A DNA stretch of 41,196 nt, taken from contig NZ_JAUNHI010000009.1 of NCBI RefSeq assembly GCF_030524025.1, positions 1 to 41,196 on the forward strand, in the 5' to 3' direction. Position 1 is the stretch's first letter; each line of letters begins with the position of its first letter. Both the position numbers and the translations under genes were made by a program. Under the pieces are notes generated by a model. The model saw only the letters and a program-made list of their open reading frames with translations. It was not told the DNA's origin and made no database searches. This DNA is from Actinomyces sp. (GTDB lineage: Bacteria; Actinomycetota; Actinomycetes; Actinomycetales; Actinomycetaceae). Shown in pieces: positions 35,701 to 41,196 of the stretch.

Positions 35701-35891
35701 TTGGGCTGGCCCTCGGCGTCGACGGCGGGCCGGGCGTCGATCGAGGCCCGGAAGGTCCCGTCGGACCTCCAGTAGTCGAGGACCTCCTCCTCGATGGCCG
35801 GGAAGGACGGTGAGGGGTCCACGCCCCGTCCCTGGCGGTGGAGGGGGTAGAAGGAGGCACCGGTGCGCCCGGTGGTGGTCTGGTCGGCCAT
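32547..35891 (-). CDS. ileS: isoleucyl-tRNA synthetase, type 2 (eukaryote-like)
   Basis: A 1114-residue class I synthetase that charges tRNA-Ile. The first signature is HYGH (80-83) in [18 protein letters not shown]; the second is KMSKS (664-668). The editing (CP1) insert and a C-terminal anticodon-binding region with a long extension are present. The PHYGH form and length are those of the eukaryote-like IleRS2 group, known in mycobacteria and other actinobacteria and often naturally less sensitive to mupirocin; sensitivity here is untested. The ATG at 35891 has GAGG eight bases upstream and follows a T-box leader. The longer open frame covers the leader and is not coding. Confidence 0.98.
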   Translation of the reverse strand: MADQTTTGRTGASFYPLHRQGRGVDPSPSFPAIEEEVLDYWRSDGTFRASIDARPAVDAEGQPNEFVFYDGPPFANGLPHYGHLLTGYVKDAVGRYQTQKGRRVERRFGWDTHGLPAELEAQRLLGIDDVSEITGPGGIGIEAFNAECRSSVLRYTKEWEDYVTRQARWVDFEGDYKTLDPDYMESVIWAFKTLYDKGLAYEGHRVLPYCWNDRTPLSNHELKMDDDVYQDRQDNTVVVGLRLTEPVLAGAPRPELALIWTTTPWTLPSNSAVAVGPGIEYAVVRVAEDLDSPVAGQDVVVAAELVGTLSRELGEDPHILGRLPGSELVGRRYHPIFDYFADEAHRAQGAAPGPQAFQIIAADYVTTTDGTGLVHQAPAFGEDDMLTCQEYGIGTVIPVDDGGRFTTEVPDYEGLQVFEANKPVVTDLRDSSGPLARVAPEHRAVLVSQKSYVHSYPHCWRCRKPLIYKAVSSWFIKVTAIRDRMVELNQEITWVPAHIKDGIFGNWLAGARDWSISRNRFWGAPIPVWVSDDPAYPRTDVYGSFAELEADFGVEVTDLHRPFIDSLTRPNPDDPTGRSTMRRIPDIFDVWFDSGSMPFAQVHYPFENVEWFESHNPADFIVEYIGQTRGWFYTLHVLATALFDRPAFTTCVSHGILLGDDGAKMSKSLRNYPDVTTVFNRDGADAMRWTLLASPVVRGGNLVVTEQAVRDTVRQVLLPLWNTWYFFALYAGRAGQGRGYVTEGVDLSDRSLFGPKGSLHVMDRYILARTKDLAATVGAQMDAYDITGATATIREFLDVLTNWYLRTSRSRFTDGDRAAFDTLATVLTVLTEVMAPLAPLVSEEIHRGLTGRRSVHLTDWPGLPAYVADGALVASMDAARGAVSAALGLRKADKLRVRQPLRSLTVATTDPAGLAPFRALIAEEVNVKQVRLVDAADAGYEVTEQLSLNPRAFSPSVRKLTSKLFAAVKAGQWTLTEDGDVRFDDVLLDGVPVVLEAEDSAFELTSRIEVDDEALSATMIGAGAFVVLDTALDEELEAEGWARDLVRLIQDERKAAALEVGEPMRLTLRVPADKDAWTGAHLDLIKSETACAEATIIADPGAATPMAEVVGLGA

Positions 35892-36155
35892 GGGGTCCGC
35901 CTCGTGTCTCGTGCCTGCGTGTCCGACGAGGACGACACGCCTCCTCCCCCGGGACCCGGGACTGTGCCCGGCGGGGTCGGCGCCGCACCGCGGTACCACC
36001 TCGCTTGCCGCGCCCCGGACGTGACGGCGGTGTGCCGGCACGGCCTGCGGTGCGCGACCGCTCGTGCGGGGCTGTACGGGCCCCTCCCGCCCGGTTCTAG
36101 TAGGGCGCCGCAGCACCTGTTCTTCCGGGAGGCTCACCGGTGATCCCCGGTGCGG
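35892..36155 (-). ncRNA. T-box riboswitch of ileS with ultrashort Stem I
   Basis: The conserved T-box core GAGGTGGTACCGCGG lies on the minus strand (about 36003-35989). Upstream CGCGG (36012-36008) pairs with CCGCG (35993-35989) to form the antisequestrator, leaving the TGGT bulge to pair with the ACCA end of uncharged tRNA-Ile. The only good Stem I candidate is a hairpin at 36152-36135 (CACCGG, loop GGATCA, CCGGTG). Its terminal loop contains ATC, an isoleucine codon. This matches actinobacterial ileS T-boxes of the ultrashort type that act on translation. Downstream, CCTCGT (35931-35926) can pair with the Shine-Dalgarno ACGAGG (35905-35900). A TAGACT (36199-36194) may be the -10. Confidence 0.88.
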
Positions 36156-36366
36156 TGTGTCCGCCCCGGCCGGGTCATCGCCTGGATGCCCGGAGTCTAT
36201 GAGGCCGGCCCTCCACCGGGCCAGTTCCCAGGGCGCGGCGGCGACGTCATCCTTGACACACCGGCCCGGGGCCTGCCGGGACGGCGGGGATCCCGGACCG
36301 GAGGGCGCCGCGGGCCGACGAGATAGAGTGGGCGGGCACAGCCGCCGAGCCTCAAGGACATCCACC

Positions 36367-37098
36367 GTGCCCGTACCGAAATACGAGGAGATCTACGAGC
36401 ACCTGCGTGAGCGGATCGAGGACGGCACCTTCCCGTTCCGCTCCTTCCTGCCCAGCGAGAACCGGTTGAGCGCCGAGTTCGGCACGACCCGACCCACGGT
36501 CCGCAGGGCACTGCAGTACCTCGGCTCCCACGGCTACGTCCAGTCGATCCAGGGCAAGGGGATCCAGGTCATCCACCGTCCACGGGACATGTCCCGGTTC
36601 CTGCTGTCGGGGATCGAGTCCCTCGAGGAGGCCGCCGGGCGCATCGACACGACCGTGCGCACTGTCCTGCTGTCCTCATTCACCGAGGTCGTCGACCCGG
36701 CGCTGGCGGCCTCCAGCGGCCTGGACGCCGGCGAGCAGGTGGTCCACCTCGTGCGCCTGCGCCTGCTGGACGGGCGGCCGGCCATCATCGACCACAACCG
36801 CTTCCTGCGCTCGGTTGTCCCCGAGATCCCGGTCCGGGCGGCGGAGTCCTCGATCTACGCCTACCTCGAGCACGAGCTCGGGGTGCATATCGCGACCTCC
36901 TCGCGCATGGTGACCATCGAGGCGGCCACCGCGATGGACCGCGAGCACCTCGACCTGGGCGGCCTCAACTGCGTGGGGGTGGTCGAGTCCCTGGGCTTCG
37001 ACGCCGCCGGAGTGCCCTTCGAGTACACCCGCTCCCACCACGTCCCGGCCACCTTCGGGTTCACCTCGACGGCGCAGCGGCTCCCGGCCCGGCGCTGA
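36367..37098 (+). CDS. treR: trehalose operon repressor TreR (GntR/HutC family)
   Basis: A 243-residue transcriptional repressor. The N-terminal GntR winged helix (residues ~5-70) includes [20 protein letters not shown] and [22 protein letters not shown] effector domain (~90-235) follows, ending with [17 protein letters not shown]. In relatives the effector is trehalose-6-phosphate. GTG start with AAGGA eight bases upstream; the longer open frame runs back through the T-box region and is spurious. It is convergent with treC-treB, whose promoter at ~41.0 kb carries a matching TTGT-N4-ACAA operator. A TAGAGT at 36324-36329 may be its -10 element. The trehalose assignment comes from the neighbours. 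Confidence 0.93.
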   Translation: MPVPKYEEIYEHLRERIEDGTFPFRSFLPSENRLSAEFGTTRPTVRRALQYLGSHGYVQSIQGKGIQVIHRPRDMSRFLLSGIESLEEAAGRIDTTVRTVLLSSFTEVVDPALAASSGLDAGEQVVHLVRLRLLDGRPAIIDHNRFLRSVVPEIPVRAAESSIYAYLEHELGVHIATSSRMVTIEAATAMDREHLDLGGLNCVGVVESLGFDAAGVPFEYTRSHHVPATFGFTSTAQRLPARR

Positions 37099-37135
37099 GC
37101 GCTGCGCCACCGGGACGGTACCGGTGGCGCAGCGC
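37099..37135. terminator. bidirectional terminator between treR and treB
   Basis: A perfect 15-bp stem (arms GCGCTGCGCCACCGG and CCGGTGGCGCAGCGC) with a 7-base loop. It begins immediately after the treR stop and lies 32 bases past the treB stop. Its position between convergent genes fits termination of both. Confidence 0.85.
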
Positions 37136-37167
37136 CCGGGTCACCGGGGTCACGCAGGTCGAGCCGG

Positions 37168-39228
37168 TCAGGTGCCCGCGGGCTCGCGGTTGCCCAGGCG
37201 CACCTTCTCCACCGTGCGCTCGGCCTCCAGGTCGCTCTCCTTGAAGCCGAAGAAGTAGGTGCAGGTGAAGGACACGACGAGCGCGGCCACCGAGGCGATC
37301 CAGTAGCCCGTGAAGGAGGAGTCCATGCCCTCGGGGTTGACGAATGACGGGAAACCGACGATGGCCCCGGTGAACCCCCACATGTTGACGTCGAACAGAC
37401 CGGTCAGCAGCCCGCCCACGGCACCGCCCAGGGAGGCAGTGATGAAGACACGGCCGTACTTGAGGTTGAGGCCGTACATGGCCGGCTCGGTCACGCCGCA
37501 CAGGGCCGAGATGGTCGCCGGGCCGGCCATGCGCTTGATGCGCGCGTTCCTGGTCTTGACCCACACGGCCAGGGCGCCACCGCCCTGGGCGATCATCGTG
37601 GCCGAGACGATGGCGTTGAGCGGGGAGGAGCCGGGGTCGGCGATCTGCTGGGAGATGATCGGGATGACCGCCCAGTGCAGGCCGAAGATGACCAGGCACT
37701 GGTAGAAGCCTCCGATGACCAGACCGGCCAGCGGGTAGGACAGGCCCAGGATCCAGGTGATGACCGAGGCGATGGCGCCCGAGATCGTCATGACGATCGG
37801 CCCGAAGACGACCAGGACGAGCACCGAGACGATGAAGATCTCCAGCAGCGGCACGAAGATCGAGCGGACCACCGGCGGGATCCAGCTCTTGAGCCAGGGC
37901 TCGATCTTCGAGGCGAGCCAGGCGGCCACGATGATCGGGAAGATCGAGTAGGCGTAGGCGTTGCCCTCGGGCAGAGAGACCGGGATGCCGAAGAACTCCG
38001 TGTTGAACACGGTGCGGCCGATCGTGGCGAAGGCGTGGTAGCCGTCGGCCTCAGGGTTGGCCATCTCCACGACCCCGGGGTGGACCAGGACGCCGCCGAT
38101 GATCGCCACGATGATCGGGTCGGCGCCCAGGCGGCGCGCCGAGGTGAAGCCGATGATGATCGGCAGGAAGTAGAACATCGAGCCGGCCATGGCCGAGATG
38201 AAGGTGTAGGTCGGCGTGCCCGAGCTGACGACCTCGAACTGTGTGAGCAGGGCGAGCAGGCCCTGGAGGATGCCGGAGGCGGCCAGGACGCCGATGACCG
38301 GGATCATCGAACCGGTGATGACCCCGATGAGGGAGGAGAAGCCGTATCCGATCCAACCGCGCACGGTGGTGGGGCGCGGCGCCGCGGGGACGTCATCGGC
38401 CTGGGAGTCCTCGCCCAGGTGCGGCAGCTGCTTGAGGACGGCGTCGTAGACGTCCTCAACCGTCGCCCCGATGACCACCTGGTACTGGCCGCCGGCACGG
38501 GCCACGTCGATGACGCCCTCGATGTCGGCGACCGCGGCGTCGTCGGGGATCTTGTCGTCCTTGAGGTAGAAGCGCACGCGGGTGATGCAGTGGATGACGC
38601 TGCGCACGTTCTCGGCGCCGCCGATGTTGGCGATGATGTCGTGGGCGGTGGCGTCGAAGCCGGTCAGCCCGGCGGCCTGGGCGGAGGCGGGCCCGGACAC
38701 CGCCCCGGACGCCGGCTCCAAGGCGGGCTCGGACGAGGGGTCGGCGAGAGTGGCGGTCGCGGCCGGGTCCCCGGCGGGCACGGTCTGGCCGGCGGGCGCG
38801 GCCAGGCTCAGGCCGGACAGCGCCGTCGCCGTGTTGGTCACCGCCACGATGGCCGTGGTGCCCTTGCCCGCCGCGACGATGGCCTCGAGGTCCATCGAGC
38901 CCAGGTCCTGACCTGCGCTGACCCGCTGACCGACCTCGACGCCCAGGGAGAAGGGAGCCCCCGCGAGCTCGACGGTGTCGATGCCCAGGTGGAGGAGGAC
39001 CTCCAGGCCGTCGTCGGTCTGGAATCCCAGGGCGTGGCCGGTGGCGGCCACGAGGGTGATCGTGCCGGCCACGGGGGCGACGACACGCCCGTCGGTGGGG
39101 TTGACTCCGTAGCCCTGGCCGAGCGCCCCCGAGGAGAAGACCGGGTCGGGGACGGCGTCCAGGGCGATGACCTCGCCGGCGACCGGGGCCAGGAGGACCG
39201 CCTCGGGCGGTTGGGGGGATGAGGACAT
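37168..39228 (-). CDS. treB: trehalose-type PTS transporter, fused IIA-IIB-IIC
   Basis: A 686-residue glucose-superfamily PTS permease, which imports and phosphorylates its sugar, probably trehalose to trehalose-6-phosphate. Domains in order: IIA/Crr-like (1-~145) with the phospho-histidine H80 in EVLLHLGIDTVEL; an Ala/Pro/Ser linker; IIB (~190-275) with phospho-cysteine C214 in VIHCITRVRFYLKD; and IIC (~290-670) with about ten helices, GVTEPAMYGLN and YAYSIFPIIVAAW. Classical TreB is IIB-IIC and uses a separate IIA, so this one carries its own at the N-terminus. GAGAGGAG precedes the ATG. It starts 15 bases after treC; the substrate is assigned from treC. Confidence 0.93.
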   Translation of the reverse strand: MSSSPQPPEAVLLAPVAGEVIALDAVPDPVFSSGALGQGYGVNPTDGRVVAPVAGTITLVAATGHALGFQTDDGLEVLLHLGIDTVELAGAPFSLGVEVGQRVSAGQDLGSMDLEAIVAAGKGTTAIVAVTNTATALSGLSLAAPAGQTVPAGDPAATATLADPSSEPALEPASGAVSGPASAQAAGLTGFDATAHDIIANIGGAENVRSVIHCITRVRFYLKDDKIPDDAAVADIEGVIDVARAGGQYQVVIGATVEDVYDAVLKQLPHLGEDSQADDVPAAPRPTTVRGWIGYGFSSLIGVITGSMIPVIGVLAASGILQGLLALLTQFEVVSSGTPTYTFISAMAGSMFYFLPIIIGFTSARRLGADPIIVAIIGGVLVHPGVVEMANPEADGYHAFATIGRTVFNTEFFGIPVSLPEGNAYAYSIFPIIVAAWLASKIEPWLKSWIPPVVRSIFVPLLEIFIVSVLVLVVFGPIVMTISGAIASVITWILGLSYPLAGLVIGGFYQCLVIFGLHWAVIPIISQQIADPGSSPLNAIVSATMIAQGGGALAVWVKTRNARIKRMAGPATISALCGVTEPAMYGLNLKYGRVFITASLGGAVGGLLTGLFDVNMWGFTGAIVGFPSFVNPEGMDSSFTGYWIASVAALVVSFTCTYFFGFKESDLEAERTVEKVRLGNREPAGT

Positions 39229-39243
39229 GGTGGGGCGCTCCTC

Positions 39244-40938
39244 TCAGAGCAGGGTCGGGGTGCGGAGGATGACCGCGAGCGCCTCGTAGGGGCCGAGGGC
39301 GACGGTCGGTGTCATCGGGCGCTCGGGATAGTTCCCGATGAGCACGTCGCCCGCGACGAACTCCTCGGGGATCTCCATGGTGGTGGGGTGGCCACGGAAG
39401 CTGGTCAGGACGAGCAGGCGCGTCGTGGCCTGCGGCTCCTCAAGGGTGCGGGTGTAGGCCAGCACGTCGGGGTCCTCCAGCGCCCAGGGGGCGTAGAGGC
39501 CGTGGGCGATGACGGGCTCTGCCTTGCGCAGGGCCACGAGGCGCCGGTAGTAGTCGAGGATGACGCCGTCGGCCTCCTGGGCCGCCACGGAGACCTCGTC
39601 GTGGTTGGTGGGTCGCAGCCAGGGGGTTCCGGTGGTGAAGCCGGCGGCCGGGCCGGCGTCCCACTGCATGGGGGTGCGGGCGTTGTCCCTGGCCTTGGCG
39701 TGGACGACGGCGAAGGCCTCCTGCGGGGCGGTGCCCGCGGCCAGCAGCTCGGCGTAGGCGTTGCGCGCCTCGACGTCGACATAGTCCTCGATGCTGGTGT
39801 AGGCGGGGTCGGACATGCCGATCTCCTCACCCATGTAGATGTAGGGCGTGCCGCGCAGCAGGTGGATCGCCGTGGCGAGCATGGTGGCGCTCTTGTCGCG
39901 GTGGTGGCGGGGGTCTGCGAAGCGGTCGAGGGCCCGGGGCTGGTCGTGGTTGTTCCAGAACAGGGCGTTCCATCCGCCGCCGTCCTGCAGGCCCAGGGTC
40001 CAGTCATTAAGGAGGTGCTTGAGGGCGGTGATGTCGGGCTCCATGAGCGTCCACTTGCGCCCCTGGGCATAGTCGACCTTGAGGTGGTGGAAGTTGAAGA
40101 CCATCGACAGCTCGCGGTTGTCGGGCCGGGTGTACTCGACGCAGGCGGCGATGCTTGTCGAGGACATCTCCCCCACCGTCACCGACTCGGGGTCCGCGCC
40201 GTAGCTGGCCTGGGCCAGCTCGCGCAGGTAGGTGTGGACCAGCGGCCCGTCGGTGTAGACAGCCCGGTCGTCGCCGCCGGGCGGGGCGTCGGCCAGGGGC
40301 TCGGTCTTGCCGATGACGTTGATGACATCGAAGCGGAAGGCGCGCACGCCACGGTCGCGCCAGAAGTTGACGACCTCGGCGGCCCGGGCCCGCACCTCGG
40401 GGTTGTGCCAGTCGAGGTCGGCCTGACCGGGGTCATACAGGTGCATGTAGTACTCCCCGCCCACGGGGCGCCCCTCGGCGTCGACCGGCCCGAAGGGCGC
40501 CCAGGCGGGGCCTCCGAACTTCGAGGCCCAGTTGGTGGGCAGGGAGCCGTCCGCCCGGGCTGGCCGCAGGTAGAAGTAGTCGCGGTAGCGCTGCTCACCG
40601 GCCAGGGCGCGGGTGAACCACTCGTGCTCGGTGGACACGTGGTTGAGCACCATGTCGAGCATGAGGCCGATCCCGTGCTCGGCCAGGGCGGCGATCAGCT
40701 CGTCGACGTCCTCCATCGTGCCCATGGCCGGGTCGACGGCGCAGTAGTCGGAGATGTCATAGCCGTTGTCCCTGCCCGGCGAGGGGAAGAAGGGGTTGAG
40801 CCACACATAGTCGACGCCCAGGGACGCGATATAGGGCACCTTGTCGATGATGCCTCGCAGGTCGCCGGTGCCCGAGCCTGTCGAGTCCCGGAACGACTTG
40901 GGGTAGATCTGGTAGACGACGGCGTCGTGGAAGCTCAT
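39244..40938 (-). CDS. treC: alpha,alpha-phosphotrehalase TreC (GH13)
   Basis: A 564-residue cytoplasmic glycoside hydrolase that splits trehalose-6-phosphate into glucose and glucose-6-phosphate. The start DAVVYQIYPKSFRDSTGSGTGDLRGI is typical of the TreC/oligo-1,6-glucosidase group. Catalytic residues: nucleophile D204 in VRAFRFDVINVI, acid/base E257 in TVGEMSS, and transition-state stabiliser D332 in FWNNHDQPR; DMVLNH (95-100) is GH13 region I. Length is normal. It is the first gene of treC-treB. An oligo-1,6-glucosidase is the alternative, but the PTS permease and TreR neighbours favour phosphotrehalase. Confidence 0.95.
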   Translation of the reverse strand: MSFHDAVVYQIYPKSFRDSTGSGTGDLRGIIDKVPYIASLGVDYVWLNPFFPSPGRDNGYDISDYCAVDPAMGTMEDVDELIAALAEHGIGLMLDMVLNHVSTEHEWFTRALAGEQRYRDYFYLRPARADGSLPTNWASKFGGPAWAPFGPVDAEGRPVGGEYYMHLYDPGQADLDWHNPEVRARAAEVVNFWRDRGVRAFRFDVINVIGKTEPLADAPPGGDDRAVYTDGPLVHTYLRELAQASYGADPESVTVGEMSSTSIAACVEYTRPDNRELSMVFNFHHLKVDYAQGRKWTLMEPDITALKHLLNDWTLGLQDGGGWNALFWNNHDQPRALDRFADPRHHRDKSATMLATAIHLLRGTPYIYMGEEIGMSDPAYTSIEDYVDVEARNAYAELLAAGTAPQEAFAVVHAKARDNARTPMQWDAGPAAGFTTGTPWLRPTNHDEVSVAAQEADGVILDYYRRLVALRKAEPVIAHGLYAPWALEDPDVLAYTRTLEEPQATTRLLVLTSFRGHPTTMEIPEEFVAGDVLIGNYPERPMTPTVALGPYEALAVILRTPTLL

Positions 40939-40996
40939 GGCGCGGCTCCGGGGTGAAGGGACTCAAGGGGCGTGCCCGCGGCTCCTCCGGCGGGCG

Positions 40997-41012
40997 ACTT
41001 GTCTACACAAGT
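40997..41012. promoter_or_regulatory. TreR-type operator upstream of treC
   Basis: ACTTGT and ACAAGT form a perfect 6-bp inverted repeat around four bases. The core TTGT-N4-ACAA matches the form of HutC/TreR operators such as TTGTATATACAA in Bacillus. It overlaps the proposed -10 and start of the treC promoter, where a bound repressor would block RNA polymerase. TreR, encoded at the far end of the cluster, is the obvious ligand. Confidence 0.75.
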
Positions 41013-41038
41013 AGAGCACGGGGTCGGCGTCCCGTCAA
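41010..41038 (-). promoter_or_regulatory. treC-treB promoter
   Basis: On the minus strand TTGACG (41038-41033) and TCTACT (41015-41010) are separated by 17 bases, a good housekeeping-sigma match. The first base after the -10 lies within the operator. The start codon is about 65 bases further on. Confidence 0.65.
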
Positions 41039-41196
41039 ACACCCCGGACGCCGGGGCGCGCGCCGTCGAGGCGCACCGTCGCCGGGGCGCCCCAGACTCC
41101 GACCGGATCGGTCGTCACAGGCAAGAAGCGAGCCGGTGGGCCCGCCCCGGGTGGGCGGGGCCCCCCGCGCGCGGGGGGGGGGGGGGCTCGGGCGCC
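41039..41196. other. upstream flank and contig tip; no gene
   Basis: No coding frame was recognised. It contains a small dyad (CGACCG-GAT-CGGTCG, 41100-41114) and a GC-rich hairpin near 41140-41158. From 41163 it becomes C and G homopolymers that look like assembly noise. Confidence 0.5.

Noticed and set aside
36253-36258. TTGACA as a -35 box for treR
   Set aside because: No -10-like hexamer occurs 16-18 bases downstream, and the better -10 candidate (TAGAGT, 36324-36329) is far too distant.
35938-36365. ileS starting further upstream (1272-codon frame)
   Set aside because: The upstream part covers the T-box core and Stem I and encodes Arg/Pro-rich noise. The ATG at 35891 has a spaced Shine-Dalgarno and the family N-terminus.

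Overview
The window is a high-GC (roughly 70%) actinobacterial segment. Gene order, the actinobacterial type of ileS T-box leader, the frequent GTG starts and the trehalose PTS point to the Actinomycetaceae (Actinomyces/Schaalia-like); that placement is inference from content, not from a database comparison. Both ends run into G/C homopolymers, so this looks like a whole contig whose tips are assembly noise. No tRNA, rRNA, CRISPR array or complete insertion sequence was recognised.

Layout. (1) 145-848, minus: rpsP and khpA, the start of the rpsP-khpA-rimM-trmD ribosome-maturation operon, cut off by the left end. (2) About 0.85-12.2 kb: an accessory block between ffh and rpsP, which usually lie close together in actinobacteria. 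It holds remnants of a YtrA-type GntR regulator and an ABC ATPase, an AGCS sodium:amino acid symporter, and two complete four-gene modules, each a DesK-type histidine kinase, a NarL/LuxR-type response regulator, an ABC ATPase and an ABC permease. The modules converge on a perfect 38-bp palindrome at 7281-7318. (3) 12.3-23.5 kb, minus: the conserved protein-targeting, nitrogen and chromosome block smc, a small membrane protein, ftsY, amtB-glnB-glnD, ffh. glnD carries a one-base frameshift and has no ACT-domain coding region. (4) 23.6-27.3 kb: a membrane-anchored esterase (minus) and a NatAB-like ABC exporter (plus). (5) 27.4-30.7 kb, minus: folC with a long acidic N-terminal extension, a lone dhaL and ndk. 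(6) 30.96-32.7 kb, plus: a lipoprotein with an HExxH zinc-peptidase signature whose frame runs on into antisense of ileS. (7) 32.5-36.2 kb, minus: eukaryote-like (type 2) ileS behind a T-box riboswitch that seems to use an ultrashort Stem I. (8) 36.4-41.0 kb: trehalose utilisation, with treR (plus) convergent with treC-treB (minus), and a promoter/operator pair upstream of treC.

How the genes work together. Ffh and FtsY deliver nascent membrane proteins to the translocon. AmtB, PII and GlnD form the ammonium uptake and sensing switch. Each kinase/regulator pair probably controls its adjacent exporter in response to envelope or antimicrobial stress. TreR represses uptake of trehalose as trehalose-6-phosphate and its cleavage by TreC. 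The ileS T-box senses uncharged tRNA-Ile.
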